DNA of 64,000 nucleotides from Niveispirillum sp. (GTDB taxonomy: Bacteria; Pseudomonadota; Alphaproteobacteria; Azospirillales; Azospirillaceae), in the NCBI RefSeq assembly GCF_017996735.1, contig NZ_JAGOGJ010000014.1, forward strand, positions 1 through 64,000. Reading direction: 5' to 3'. Below are positions 44,234-54,087 of the stretch, piece by piece. Under the pieces are notes generated by a model. It saw only the letters and a list, made by a program, of their open reading frames with translations. It searched no databases and was not told where the DNA came from. The number at the start of each line of letters is the position of its first letter. Position 1 is the first letter of the stretch. Position numbers and translations under genes: made by a program.

Positions 44234-47200
44234 GGACGGCCCGTCTTCTGACAGCGACGCTGGCCCTGTCGGTTGCCGCCGTGGCGCTGCTGCCGGGACC
44301 TGTCCTGGCGCAGCAGCCGGCCCCGGCGACGGCCGCCGCGACCTCGGCCCCGGTCCCGCCCGCCACCCGCGTCCCGGTCCGCAGCGGCGTGCATCCCGAT
44401 TACAGCCGTCTCGTCTTCGACTGGCCGCGTCAGGTGCCCTATTCTGTTGAACAGAGCGGCGCGTCGGTCAGCGTGCGGTTCCCCGTGGCGGCCCAGATTG
44501 ATCTGGCCAATGTTCTGCGCGCCCGGCCCAGCCGTGTCAGCGGCCTGACGCAGGTCACTGCCGAGGATGCGGTCACCGTCCGGTTCGACATTCCCGCCGG
44601 TGCAGGCGTCAAGCACAGCCGCGCGGGCACACGCGTCGTGCTGGACATTCTGGATAAGCCGCCACCCGGCACCGCACAGGCACCCGCCACGCCACCCGCT
44701 TCTGCTCCGGTGCCGGTACAGACGGCGGGCGCCGGCCCGGCCCCGGGACAGCAGACGCCCCCCCGGCCCGCCGATCCGCGCCAGACCAAGGAAGGCGCAC
44801 CGCTTTACCAGTTGCGTGGCAACGCCGCTCCCGCCAATGCTGGTACGTCCGCCCCGGCGGCCACCGCCTCCGGCGCACCGACCCCCCTGGTCCCGGCCCC
44901 GACCGCAACAGCGGCGCCGCCCCCTCCACCGCCGCCGCCCCCTCCACCGCCGCCGCCAGCCGTCGCGACGACGGCAGCGCCCCCGCCCCCACCCCCGCAG
45001 ACGGCAGCGCCGGCCCCGACGGCGGCACCACCCCCCGCCGCAACTGCATCGACGCCCCCGACGCCGTCGGAGCCGTTGATGACCCCGGTCATGTTGTCCT
45101 TCGATCCGAAGGTCGCGCGGACGGCGGCGATCTATGAGCGCGCGGGCTACCTGTATGTGTTGTTCGGTGAACCGGTGCCGCCGGAGACTGCGCCGACGGT
45201 GCCACCGGAGCTGCAGATGACGGTGGAACCCGTCGCGGTGGAGGGGGGGAGCGGTTTCCGTCTGCCCATGCCGGCCCTGCAGCAGGCTGCGGTGAAGCGC
45301 GACGGCACCGCCTGGCAGGTGATCCTTTCCCGGACCAGCGAAACGGCCGAAAAGACCACCTCTGGCAGCACCATACAGCCCCGGCCCGATCCGGAATTCG
45401 CCCTGGGTCCGCGTCTGGTGGTGCCCGCCGCCGAGGCGGAACGGGTGATCGCATTCAAGGACCCCGTGGTCGGCGACACGCTGTCGGTCGTGCCGCTGCC
45501 GCTGCCCGGCCAGCATGTCGAGGCGCCGCTGCGTTATACCGAGGTGCAGTTTCTGCCAACCCTGCAGGGCGTGGTGGTTCGCCCCCTGGATGACCGGCTG
45601 ACGGTACAGCCGGTGCGCGAAGGGTTGGAGGTAACGGTGCCGGGGGGGCTGCGCCTGTCGCCACCGTCCGATATCCTGGCCGCGATCCCACCGCCGCCGC
45701 CGCCCGTTGAACAGGAAAAACTGTTCGATTTTAAGCGCTGGGGGCAGGTGCCCGCCCGGGATTACATCAAGACGCGGCAGGCCCGCTGGGACCGTCTGGC
45801 CAACCTGCCGGAAGCGGAGAAGACGCGCGGCCGGCTGGATGTCGCCCGGTTCTATCTGGCCAATGGCATGGGGTATGAAGCCCTGGGCATGCTGACCCGC
45901 GTGCAGTCACAGCAGCCCGACGTGGACCGGCGGTCGGAATTCCTGGCCATCCGGGGAATCGGGCGCGTTCTGACGGGCGATTTCGCCGGCGGGTTGGCCG
46001 ATCTGTCGAACCGGCAACTGGCCGCTGAGCCGGATGCCGCGCTCTGGCGGGCGGCGGCACTGGCCGGGCAGGGGGATTATGCCGGCGCCCATGCGGGGTT
46101 CCAGTCCTCCAAGGACCTGCTGGACCGTTATCCCGACCCGTTCTACACGGGGCTTGCCCTGGCGGCGGCGGACGCGGCGCTGCGCGTGAACCAGCCGGAG
46201 GCGGCGGCCCTGATCATGGATCGCGTTGCCAAGCGGGGCGGGGAAAACGGTAACCAGGCGGCGGCGGTCCAGTATTTCCGCGGCTCGGTCTTCCGTGCCC
46301 TGGGCGACAATGACAAGGCCCTGTCCTATTTCAAGCAGGCGCGGGAAGGCCGGGACCGGCTGTATTCCATGCGGGCCAAGCGCGACTTCATCGATACCGC
46401 GCTGGCGTCCGGCAAGATGGACCCCAAGGACGCCGCCAAGCAGATGGAGGAAATGCGCTTTGCCTGGCGCGGCGACGCGCTGGAACTGTCCAACCTGCGC
46501 CGGATCGGGGAGGTGCATGCCCTGGCCGGTGATTATCCGCGTGCCTTTGACACGATGCGGCAGACCATTTCCGCCTTCCCGGACACGCCCGAGGCGAAGG
46601 AGATCGCGGCCGACATGACGCGCACCTTCACCGACCTGTTCGCCAAGGACGGGGCGGCGAAGATGACACCGCTGGAGGCCATGGGCCTTTACGAACAATA
46701 TCGGGAATTGACGCCCCCCGGCCCCGATGGCGACCGTATCATCCGCAAGCTGGCCGAACGGCTGGTCGAGATCGACCTGCTGGACCGGGCCGCACAATTG
46801 CTGGACCATCAGGTCCAATACCGGCTCTCCGGTCTGGAAAAGGCCCAGGTGGGCACGCGGCTGGCTGGCATCCGCCTGCTGGATGGCAAGCCGGAGGAGG
46901 CGGTGGCGGCGCTGGACAAGAGCACCGTGCCGGAGATAACGCCGGAACTGGCGGAGGAGCGCAAGCTGCTGCGCGCCCGTGCCCTGTCGCAGATCGACAA
47001 GGGGACGGAGGCCGTGCAGTTGCTGGCCGCCGACCAGTCGCGCAACGCCAACCTGTTGCGCATCGACATCGCCATGCGTGACAAGCAATGGAAAGCGGCG
47101 GCCCAGGCGCTGTCCGACGTGATTGGCCCGCCGCCAGCCCCCGACGCCGCCCTTGACCCGCAGCTTTCCAGTCTGGTGGTGAACCGGGCCACGGCGCTGT

Positions 47201-47463
47201 CGCTGGCGGGGGACAATGCCGGTCTGGACGCCCTGCGCCGGGATTTCGGGCCGGCGATGGAGAAGACCAAGGATGCGGCCTTTTTCCGCCTGCTGACCCG
47301 GCCGGAGGAGTCGGCCGGCTTGGCCGACGCCAACACCATCCGCCAGCGCATCACGGAAATCGACCTGTTCCGCAGCTTCCTGGACAATTACCGCACGTCT
47401 CGGCAGGAGGCGGCGGCCCCACAGCCGGCACCACCCGCCGGGCAGACACAGCCGCCATCCTGA
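44230..47463 (+). CDS. Large exported TPR protein with AMIN-like domain and polyproline stretch
   Basis: A 1077-residue protein. A signal peptide (LLTATLALSVAAVALLPGPV) leads to an AMIN-like beta domain (about 45-140: HPDYSRLVFDWPRQVPYSVE, VRFDIPAG, GTRVVLDIL). A Pro/Ala-rich linker includes two runs of proline at about 235-256. Another beta region is followed, from about residue 500, by helical tetratricopeptide-like repeats up to the end (PDVDRRSEFLAIRGIG, EAAALIMDRVAK, ALGDNDKALSYFKQAREGRD). It ends the flagellar operon; a role as periplasmic scaffold at the motor is inferred. Confidence 0.8.
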   Translation: MRTARLLTATLALSVAAVALLPGPVLAQQPAPATAAATSAPVPPATRVPVRSGVHPDYSRLVFDWPRQVPYSVEQSGASVSVRFPVAAQIDLANVLRARPSRVSGLTQVTAEDAVTVRFDIPAGAGVKHSRAGTRVVLDILDKPPPGTAQAPATPPASAPVPVQTAGAGPAPGQQTPPRPADPRQTKEGAPLYQLRGNAAPANAGTSAPAATASGAPTPLVPAPTATAAPPPPPPPPPPPPPPAVATTAAPPPPPPQTAAPAPTAAPPPAATASTPPTPSEPLMTPVMLSFDPKVARTAAIYERAGYLYVLFGEPVPPETAPTVPPELQMTVEPVAVEGGSGFRLPMPALQQAAVKRDGTAWQVILSRTSETAEKTTSGSTIQPRPDPEFALGPRLVVPAAEAERVIAFKDPVVGDTLSVVPLPLPGQHVEAPLRYTEVQFLPTLQGVVVRPLDDRLTVQPVREGLEVTVPGGLRLSPPSDILAAIPPPPPPVEQEKLFDFKRWGQVPARDYIKTRQARWDRLANLPEAEKTRGRLDVARFYLANGMGYEALGMLTRVQSQQPDVDRRSEFLAIRGIGRVLTGDFAGGLADLSNRQLAAEPDAALWRAAALAGQGDYAGAHAGFQSSKDLLDRYPDPFYTGLALAAADAALRVNQPEAAALIMDRVAKRGGENGNQAAAVQYFRGSVFRALGDNDKALSYFKQAREGRDRLYSMRAKRDFIDTALASGKMDPKDAAKQMEEMRFAWRGDALELSNLRRIGEVHALAGDYPRAFDTMRQTISAFPDTPEAKEIAADMTRTFTDLFAKDGAAKMTPLEAMGLYEQYRELTPPGPDGDRIIRKLAERLVEIDLLDRAAQLLDHQVQYRLSGLEKAQVGTRLAGIRLLDGKPEEAVAALDKSTVPEITPELAEERKLLRARALSQIDKGTEAVQLLAADQSRNANLLRIDIAMRDKQWKAAAQALSDVIGPPPAPDAALDPQLSSLVVNRATALSLAGDNAGLDALRRDFGPAMEKTKDAAFFRLLTRPEESAGLADANTIRQRITEIDLFRSFLDNYRTSRQEAAAPQPAPPAGQTQPPS

Positions 47464-47472
47464 CCTTGAACA

Positions 47473-47512
47473 TTGCGCCGCTCCATTCCCATCTGGGATG
47501 ATGGGGGCGCAA
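47473..47512 (+). terminator. Hairpin after flagellar operon
   Basis: TTGCGCC/GGCGCAA forms the base of a stem whose upper part is CCATTCCCAT/ATGATGG-like pairing. It follows the TPR gene stop codon by 9 bp and precedes rarA. No T-run follows, so termination is only probable. Confidence 0.5.
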
Positions 47513-47540
47513 CGGGATCGGCTGTACGGGGATTTGCCAA

Positions 47541-48833
47541 GTGTCGGGTTTGTTCGAAGCACAGGCGCCACGGCCGCTGGCCGACCGGTTGCGGCCGCAA
47601 AGCCTGGATCAGATGGTGGGTCAGGACCATCTGCTGCGTCCCGACGGCCCCATCGGCCGCATGATCGGGTCCCGCCGGCTGGTCTCCATGATCCTGTGGG
47701 GGCCGCCGGGCTGTGGCAAGACCACGCTGGCCCGGTTGCTGGCCCAGACCACCGATCTGCATTTCGAACCGCTATCCGCCATTTTCAGCGGCGTGGCCGA
47801 TCTGCGCAAGGTGTTCGAAGCGGCGAAGGCCAGGCGGCTGGGCGGGCAGGGCACGCTGCTGTTCATTGATGAGATCCACCGGTTCAACCGGTCGCAGCAG
47901 GATGGCTTCCTGCCCTATGTGGAGGATGGGACCGTCACCCTGGTGGGGGCGACGACGGAGAATCCCAGCTTCGAACTGAACGCCGCCCTGCTGTCGCGGG
48001 CGCAGGTGTTCGTGCTGAACCGGCTGGATGATGCCGCCCTGGAAAAGCTGCTGCAACGGGCGGAGGCGGAAGAGGGGCGGCCCCTGCCGCTGGACGCGGA
48101 TGCGCGGGCGTCGGTAAAGGCGCTGGCCGATGGCGACGGGCGCTATTGCCTGAACCTGTGCGAGGAACTGTTCGCGCTGCCGGCCGACAAGGTGCTGGAC
48201 ACCAATGCCCTGGCCAGTGCGGTGCAACGGCGCATGCCGCTGTACGACAAGGCGCAGGAGGGACACTACAACCTGATCTCCGCCCTGCACAAATCCCTGC
48301 GCGGGTCGGATACGGATGCCGCCTTGTATTGGTACGCCCGCATGCTGGCGGGTGGGGAGGACCCGCGATATATCGCCCGCCGCCTGACCCGCTTCGCGGT
48401 GGAGGATATCGGCATGGCGGACCCGGCGGCCCTGACCCAGGCAACGGCGGCGTGGGAGGCCTATGAACGGCTGGGCAGCCCGGAAGGCGAGTTGGCCATC
48501 GCCCAGTTGGTCATCTATCTGGGCACGGCGCCCAAATCGAACGCCGCTTATACCGCCTATAAGGATGCCGTGCGCGCCGCCAAGGAGACGGGCAGCCTGT
48601 CCCCGCCCAAGCATATCCTGAACGCGCCCACCAAGCTGATGAAACAACTGGGCTATGGCCACGGCTATAATTACGACCACGACACTGCGGAGGGTTTCAG
48701 CGGACAGAATTATTTCCCCGACGAGATGGGCCGACGGGAGTTTTACCGCCCGGTCGAACGGGGGTTCGAGCGCGAAGTGAGGAAACGCCTGGATTATTGG
48801 GCGCGGCTGCGGGCGGAGAAGGGTGGGGGGTGA
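47541..48833 (+). CDS. rarA: Replication-associated recombination protein A (RarA/MgsA)
   Basis: A 430-residue AAA+ ATPase that acts at stalled replication forks. Walker A is WGPPGCGKTTLA (53-64), Walker B and sensor are LFIDEIHRFNRSQQD and VGATTENPSF. The C-terminal tetramerisation domain includes DAALYWYARMLAGGEDPRYI, ARRLTRFAVEDIG and LNAPTKLMKQLGYGHGY. It begins with GTG 47541. Confidence 0.96.
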   Translation: MSGLFEAQAPRPLADRLRPQSLDQMVGQDHLLRPDGPIGRMIGSRRLVSMILWGPPGCGKTTLARLLAQTTDLHFEPLSAIFSGVADLRKVFEAAKARRLGGQGTLLFIDEIHRFNRSQQDGFLPYVEDGTVTLVGATTENPSFELNAALLSRAQVFVLNRLDDAALEKLLQRAEAEEGRPLPLDADARASVKALADGDGRYCLNLCEELFALPADKVLDTNALASAVQRRMPLYDKAQEGHYNLISALHKSLRGSDTDAALYWYARMLAGGEDPRYIARRLTRFAVEDIGMADPAALTQATAAWEAYERLGSPEGELAIAQLVIYLGTAPKSNAAYTAYKDAVRAAKETGSLSPPKHILNAPTKLMKQLGYGHGYNYDHDTAEGFSGQNYFPDEMGRREFYRPVERGFEREVRKRLDYWARLRAEKGGG

Positions 48834-49002
48834 TTATGCCTATGCATTGCCGGATCCTATGGCATGAGATTTGATGGAATGTCCGCGCGCAACCGCGCCG
48901 GCTACATCTGATTTGGTCAGGCCACGCCTGCATTAACCGGTACTTGCGCCGAATGGGTTGGCGCCCCACTCTTATGACGCCCGATGCCGGAGAGTCCGCC
49001 CC

Positions 49003-50169
49003 TTGACCTTCCTCCTGTCCGACCGTGTCCGACCTATTGCCGACTGGCTGCTGCTTGAAGGCAACCAGCTTTTCGACATCGACCTGCTGTTCGCGCAGTT
49101 GGTGGATCGTGTCGCGCAGTCGGGCATTCCCATCGGCCGCGTTTCCCTGAACCTGGAGATACTGCATCCCGAGGTGGTTGGCGAGGGGCGCGTCTGGCTG
49201 TGTGGTCAGGCCACCGGTACGCACCGGCTGAACCGTGTCGATACCGACATGGGGGAATATCTGAATTCCCCCGTTCGACGCGTAGATGAAACGGGTGCGC
49301 CCTTCCGTGTCCGCCTGGCGCAGGAAGAGACCAACCTGCCGCTGTTGAGCCGGCTGACGCGGGAAGGTTTCCTCGACTATTTCATCGCCCCCATTCAGGT
49401 GCAGGACAAGCACCGGTCGGCTGCCATGTCGTTTGCGGCCAAGCGTACGCCCTTCACCGATGAGGATATCCGCGACCTGACCCATATCGTGGCCGCCGTC
49501 TCCCCCATCCTGGAGGCCCGCGTGGTGCGCAATATCGCGCGTGACCTGCTGGCCACATATCTGGGGTCGGGCGCGGGGGAGCGGGTCTATGCGGGGCAGA
49601 TCTCGCGCGGCGATGCGGACAATATCTTCGCCGCCATCCTTTTCGCCGACTTGCGCAGCTTCACCCGCTTCACGGCCGACAATCTGTCGACCCAGGTGCT
49701 GGAACGGTTGAACCATTGGTTCGATCTGGCCGTCGACGCGGTGGAGGCCCATGGCGGCGAGGTGCTGAAATTCATGGGCGACGGCATGCTGGCCATTTTC
49801 CCGGCCGATATGCTGAACCCGCGAGAGGCCTGCGGCCATGCCCTGGCCGCGGCCGCCACCCTGCACGATGCCGTTACCGCCTGGAACGCGGCCTGCCCCA
49901 CGGGACAGACCCGCATCGATTACGGCCTGTCGCTGCATCTGGGTCATGTCGCCTTCGGCAATATCGGTGGCAAGCGCCGGCTGGATTTCACGGTGGTGGG
50001 GCCGGCCGTCAATCTGGCCAGCCGGCTGCTGGAAGTGGCCAAGGTTCTGGACAGCCATTTTGTCGTCTCCACCGCCTTTGCCGGTTGTTCCGGTCGGGCC
50101 ATGCGGTCGGTGGGGGTGCATCCCGTGCGCGGGTTGGACCTGCCGGAAGAGATTTTCGTGCCCTGTTGA
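49003..50169 (+). CDS. Class III adenylate/guanylate cyclase with N-terminal sensory region
   Basis: A 388-residue protein: an N-terminal region of about 170 residues with GAF-like character (LLFAQLVDRVAQSGIPIGRV, FIAPIQVQDKHRSAAMSFAA) and a C-terminal catalytic domain of about 190 residues. The metal aspartates are in LFADLRSFT and FMGDGMLAIF; GKRRLDFTVVGPAVNLASRL supplies Lys, Asp, Asn and Arg for ATP recognition and transition state. TTG 49003 after a GGAGAG is taken as start; the frame is open to 48958. ATP rather than GTP is expected from the Lys/Asp pair. Confidence 0.88.
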   Translation: MTFLLSDRVRPIADWLLLEGNQLFDIDLLFAQLVDRVAQSGIPIGRVSLNLEILHPEVVGEGRVWLCGQATGTHRLNRVDTDMGEYLNSPVRRVDETGAPFRVRLAQEETNLPLLSRLTREGFLDYFIAPIQVQDKHRSAAMSFAAKRTPFTDEDIRDLTHIVAAVSPILEARVVRNIARDLLATYLGSGAGERVYAGQISRGDADNIFAAILFADLRSFTRFTADNLSTQVLERLNHWFDLAVDAVEAHGGEVLKFMGDGMLAIFPADMLNPREACGHALAAAATLHDAVTAWNAACPTGQTRIDYGLSLHLGHVAFGNIGGKRRLDFTVVGPAVNLASRLLEVAKVLDSHFVVSTAFAGCSGRAMRSVGVHPVRGLDLPEEIFVPC

Positions 50170-50225
50170 CGGGGTCCATGCTATCGCTGGCCCCCGATCT
50201 CAACACCTGCGTCTGATCCCGGAAA

Positions 50226-51584
50226 ATGAACGTCGCCGTCCGCTTCGCGCCCAGCCCGACCGGCCATCTGCATATCGGCAATGTCCGCACCGCCATCATG
50301 AACTGGCTGTTTGCGGCCCGGCATGGTGGCAGCTTCATGTTCCGCCTGGACGATACGGACGAGGAACGATCCACGCATGCCTTTGCCGACGCGATTGCCG
50401 AGGATCTGACCTGGCTGGGCCTGACCTGGGACCGCTTTGCCCGCGAGTCCGATCGCTATGCCCGCTATGCCGAGGCGGCGGAAGCGCTGAAGGCGGCCGG
50501 GCGCCTCTATCCCTGCTATGAGACACCAGAGGAACTGGGCCTGAAGCGCAAGGCCATGCTGGCCCAGCATCGCCCGCCCATCTATGACCGCTCCGCCCTG
50601 CGCCTGACCGACGCAGACCGCGCGCGGCTGGAAGCCGAAGGCCGACGCCCGCACTGGCGGTTCAAGCTGGAGCATGCCGACATCACCTGGGACGATCTGG
50701 TGCAGGGGCACAAGCATTTCCGGGGTGCCGACCTGTCCGACCCCGTGCTGATCCGTGAGGATGGGCGCCCGCTCTATACCCTGACCTCCGTCGTGGATGA
50801 TCTGGATTTCGCCATCACGCATATCGTGCGCGGTGAGGACCATGTCACCAACACGGCGGTGCAGGTGCAATTATTCCAGGCCCTGATCGGGATCGAGGGC
50901 AAGGGTGCGGTCCCGACCTTCGCCCACCTGCCCCTGGTGGCAGGGTCGGAGGGGGAAGGCCTGTCCAAGCGTCTGGGTTCGCTCTCCGTCCGGTCCCTGC
51001 GCCAGGATGAGGGGGTGGAGCCGCTGGCCCTGACTGCCTATCTGTCCCGCCTGGGCACGTCGGACGCCATTGCGGCGGCCGGCAGCCTGAGCGAACTGGC
51101 CGAAGGGTTCGACTTCGCCAAGTTCGGGCGTGGCACGCCAAAGTTCGATTCCGATGAACTGATGCGCCTGAACGCGCAGGTTCTGCATGCCGCCCCCTTT
51201 ACCGCCGTGGCCGACCGGCTGGCGGCGATGGGCATGGTGGGGGTGGATGAGGCGTTCTGGCTGGCTGTGCGCCCCAACCTGTCCCGCCTGTCGGATGCCA
51301 GGGAATGGTGGGCGGTAACCAAGGAGGCGGTGACGCCGCTGGTCGACGATGCCGCGTTCCTGGCCAGGGCTGCCGAATTGCTGCCCCACGGCACCTGGGA
51401 CGATACCACCTGGGGTGTATGGACCAAGTCCCTGTCGGCCGCGACGGGCGCCAAGGGCAAGGCCTTGTTCCTGCCGCTGCGCCGTGCGCTGACGGCCCAT
51501 GACCATGGGCCGGAACTGAAGACCCTGCTGCCGCTGATCGGGCGCGAACGGGCGCTGGCGCGATTGTCGGGCTGTACGGCCTGA
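50226..51584 (+). CDS. gltX: Glutamyl-tRNA synthetase (GltX)
   Basis: A 452-residue class I synthetase that charges tRNA with glutamate. The HIGH motif is in [16 protein letters not shown] and the KMSKS equivalent is LSKRLGS at 246-252. Recognition residues DDTDEERS and [11 protein letters not shown] are present. Many alphaproteobacteria have two gltX genes; this one may charge tRNA-Glu only or also tRNA-Gln, which cannot be told without the second gene. cysS follows after 54 bp. Confidence 0.95.
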   Translation: MNVAVRFAPSPTGHLHIGNVRTAIMNWLFAARHGGSFMFRLDDTDEERSTHAFADAIAEDLTWLGLTWDRFARESDRYARYAEAAEALKAAGRLYPCYETPEELGLKRKAMLAQHRPPIYDRSALRLTDADRARLEAEGRRPHWRFKLEHADITWDDLVQGHKHFRGADLSDPVLIREDGRPLYTLTSVVDDLDFAITHIVRGEDHVTNTAVQVQLFQALIGIEGKGAVPTFAHLPLVAGSEGEGLSKRLGSLSVRSLRQDEGVEPLALTAYLSRLGTSDAIAAAGSLSELAEGFDFAKFGRGTPKFDSDELMRLNAQVLHAAPFTAVADRLAAMGMVGVDEAFWLAVRPNLSRLSDAREWWAVTKEAVTPLVDDAAFLARAAELLPHGTWDDTTWGVWTKSLSAATGAKGKALFLPLRRALTAHDHGPELKTLLPLIGRERALARLSGCTA

Positions 51585-51638
51585 CCCTCTGCCGCTATCT
51601 CTAACGACGACCTTTCTGCAAACGGAAAGCCTGCTCCC

Positions 51639-53012
51639 ATGACCCTGTCGCTCTACAACACGCTGCTGCGGACCAAGGAAGTGTTCGCGCCCATCGACCG
51701 GACCCATGTGAAGCTCTATGTCTGCGGCCCCACCGTCTATGACTATGCCCATATCGGCAATGCCCGGACCTTCAGCGCCTTCGACCTGCTGGCCCGGCTG
51801 CTGAAACATCTGTACCCGAAGGTCACCTACGCCCGGAACATCACGGACGTGGATGACAAGATCATCGAACGGTCGAACCAGTCGGGTGAGCCGATCGACA
51901 GCGTGACGGCGCGGACCACCGCGCAGTTCCATGCCGACATGGATGATCTGGGCCTGCTGCATCCCGACATCGAACCGCGCGCCACGCGGCATATCGGTGA
52001 CATGGTGGCGATGATCGAGGCATTGATCACCAAGGGCTTCGCCTATGCGGTTGAAGGCCATGTCCTGTTCAACGTGCCCGCCATGGCGGATTACGGTCAG
52101 TTGTCACGCCGAAGCCAGGATGAGCTGATCGCCGGCGCGCGGGTGGAGGTCGCCCCCTACAAGAAGTCGCCGGCCGATTTCGTGCTGTGGAAGCCGGCCA
52201 AGGATGGGGAACCCGGTTGGGACAGCCCCTGGGGCAAGGGTCGCCCCGGCTGGCATATCGAATGCTCCGCCATGACGGCGGCGCATCTGGGGCAGGTGTT
52301 CGATATCCATGGCGGCGGCCTGGACCTGATCTTCCCGCATCATGAGAATGAGATCGCGCAGAGCCGTTGCGCCCATGGCACCGCCGTCATGGCCAATGTC
52401 TGGATGCATTCCGGCTTCCTGACCATTGCCGGCGACAAGATGTCGAAGTCGCTGGGCAATTTCTACACCGTGCGCGAACTGCTGGACGTGTTTCCGGGGG
52501 AGGCGCTGCGTCTGGCCATCCTGTCCGCGCATTACCGTCAGCCGCTGGATTTCAGCAAGGACAAGGTGGCGCAGGCACGTCAGACGCTGGACCGCTGGTA
52601 CGGGGTGCTGCGCGCGGCCGGTGATGTGCCGGCGGGGGAGATCCCGGCGGATTTCCTGGCGGCCCTGACCGACGACCTGAATACGCCGTTGGCCATTTCC
52701 GTTCTGCATGAACTGGCCAACGCCTATCACAAGGCGGGCGACGATGCGGGGCGCGCGGCCGCCGCGTCGGCGCTGAAGGCTGCGGCTAACCTGCTGGGTT
52801 TCCTTGGGCAGGAGCCGGAATCCTGGTTCAAGTGGCAACCGACCGGTGCCGACGGTCTGGACGATGCCGCCATCGAACAGGCCATTGCTGACCGTCTGGC
52901 CGCCCGCAAGGCCAGGAACTTCGCCGAGGCCGACCGCATCCGCAACGATCTGGCGGCCCAGGGCATCATCCTGGAGGATGGACCGAAGGGGACGACCTGG
53001 AAGCGGGGGTGA
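51639..53012 (+). CDS. cysS: Cysteinyl-tRNA synthetase (CysS)
   Basis: A 457-residue synthetase. The HIGH block is YVCGPTVYDYAHIGNARTF, with the Cys being a zinc ligand; the others fit CSAMTAAH and HHENE. KMSKS is DKMSKSLGNF at about residue 267. Domain order and length match the family. Between it and the downstream convergent methyltransferase lies a large palindrome that may terminate both. Confidence 0.97.
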   Translation: MTLSLYNTLLRTKEVFAPIDRTHVKLYVCGPTVYDYAHIGNARTFSAFDLLARLLKHLYPKVTYARNITDVDDKIIERSNQSGEPIDSVTARTTAQFHADMDDLGLLHPDIEPRATRHIGDMVAMIEALITKGFAYAVEGHVLFNVPAMADYGQLSRRSQDELIAGARVEVAPYKKSPADFVLWKPAKDGEPGWDSPWGKGRPGWHIECSAMTAAHLGQVFDIHGGGLDLIFPHHENEIAQSRCAHGTAVMANVWMHSGFLTIAGDKMSKSLGNFYTVRELLDVFPGEALRLAILSAHYRQPLDFSKDKVAQARQTLDRWYGVLRAAGDVPAGEIPADFLAALTDDLNTPLAISVLHELANAYHKAGDDAGRAAAASALKAAANLLGFLGQEPESWFKWQPTGADGLDDAAIEQAIADRLAARKARNFAEADRIRNDLAAQGIILEDGPKGTTWKRG

Positions 53013-53021
53013 GGGTTCCGG

Positions 53022-53237
53022 CCCTCACCCTCCCAAGCCTTGGCAGGCTTGGGCCCCTCCCTCTCCCGCAAGCGAGCGAGGGGCGAAAACACAAGCGTGC
53101 GAGGGGCAAAGCAGTTGATGTGCCGAGTCCCTTTCCTTGCCCATGGTGACGGGCGAAGGGAAATGTCAGGTTCCGCCCCTCGCCCGCGTGCGGGAGAGGG
53201 AGGGGCCCGTCGGCGTCAGCCGATGGGAGGGTGAGGG
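53022..53237. repeat. 216-bp long inverted-repeat element between convergent genes
   Basis: Arms match in reverse complement: 53022-53035 with 53224-53237 (14 of 14), 53051-53069 with 53190-53208 (19 of 19) and 53079-53085 with 53174-53180 (7 of 7), with less similar bases between them. The centre (about 53090-53170) is partly unpaired. It fills the gap between cysS and the trmJ-like gene. The form resembles the CCCTCACCCTCCC-type intergenic palindromes of proteobacteria, which act as terminators or are dispersed elements. Confidence 0.85.
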
Positions 53238-53256
53238 TTAGCCCGGATACTTACTG

Positions 53257-54048
53257 TTACCCCTCCACCTTCCGCTGCTTTTTCCGCCCCGTCAGCGCTG
53301 CAATGACGCCGTGGAAGGTGCGAACCTCCTGTTCGGTCATGCCGCAGCGCTGCAGCGTGTTGCGCACATTGCGGATCATGGAGGGGCGCTTGTCCGGGTG
53401 AGTGTAGAAACCGGACTGTTCCAGCTCACCTTCCAGATGGTCGAACAGATTTTGCAATTCGGCCTTGGTCGCCGGCTCCGACTGCCCGGTGTGAAGGTAT
53501 CGGTCTTCCACCTCCACGCCCGTCATCCACCATTCATAGGCGATCAGCAGCACGGCCTGTCCCAGATTGAGGGAGGAGAAGCCGGGGTTCAGCGGCACGG
53601 AAATCAGCGTGTCGGAGAGCGTGATGTCGTCATTCACCAGCCCCGTTCGTTCCGGCCCGAACATCAGCCCGACCTTGCGACCGGCCGACCAATGCCCGCG
53701 CATCTCGTTGGCCGCCTCACGCGGGGTGACGACCGGCTTCACCAGATCGCGCACGCGGGCGGCGGTGGAGAAAACCTTGTGCAGGTCGGCGATGGCGGCT
53801 TCGGTACTGTCGAACACCCGAACCCGGTCCAGCACCAGGGTGGCGCCGGCTGAGGCTGACACGGCCTTTTCATTGGGCCAGCCGTCGCGGGGGCTGACAA
53901 GGCGCAGGTCGGTCAGCCCACAATTCAGCATGGCCCGGGCGCAGGCGCCGATATTCTCCCCCATCTGGGGTTGGATCAGGATGACGGCGGGGCCGTCCCC
54001 GTCCGCCTGCATCTTGGCCAGTTCGCGCTTGTTCGTCCCGCTCGACAT
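53257..54048 (-). CDS. trmJ: TrmJ-type tRNA (cytidine/uridine-2'-O-)methyltransferase
   Basis: A 263-residue SPOUT-class methyltransferase. The knot motifs are ILIQPQMGENIGACARAML, LMFGPERTGLVNDDITLSD and LISVPLNPGFSSLNLGQAVL. The C-terminal extra domain is that of TrmJ-like enzymes acting on tRNA position 32. ATG 54048 is chosen; a GTG at 54051 lies next to it. It lies 39 bp downstream of cimA on the same strand. Confidence 0.88.
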   Translation of the reverse strand: MSSGTNKRELAKMQADGDGPAVILIQPQMGENIGACARAMLNCGLTDLRLVSPRDGWPNEKAVSASAGATLVLDRVRVFDSTEAAIADLHKVFSTAARVRDLVKPVVTPREAANEMRGHWSAGRKVGLMFGPERTGLVNDDITLSDTLISVPLNPGFSSLNLGQAVLLIAYEWWMTGVEVEDRYLHTGQSEPATKAELQNLFDHLEGELEQSGFYTHPDKRPSMIRNVRNTLQRCGMTEQEVRTFHGVIAALTGRKKQRKVEG

Positions 54049-54087
54049 CACACTGATACCTGAAAACCCGAAGAAGCGGCCTGGATA

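Noticed and set aside
44880..45060. Possible tandem repeat in DNA
   Set aside because: It is the codon-level result of two proline runs in the TPR protein, not an independent repeat array.
44170..45516. 448-residue minus-strand frame rich in Gly and Arg
   Set aside because: It is the complement of the proline-rich linker of the TPR protein; low complexity with no signal or domain.
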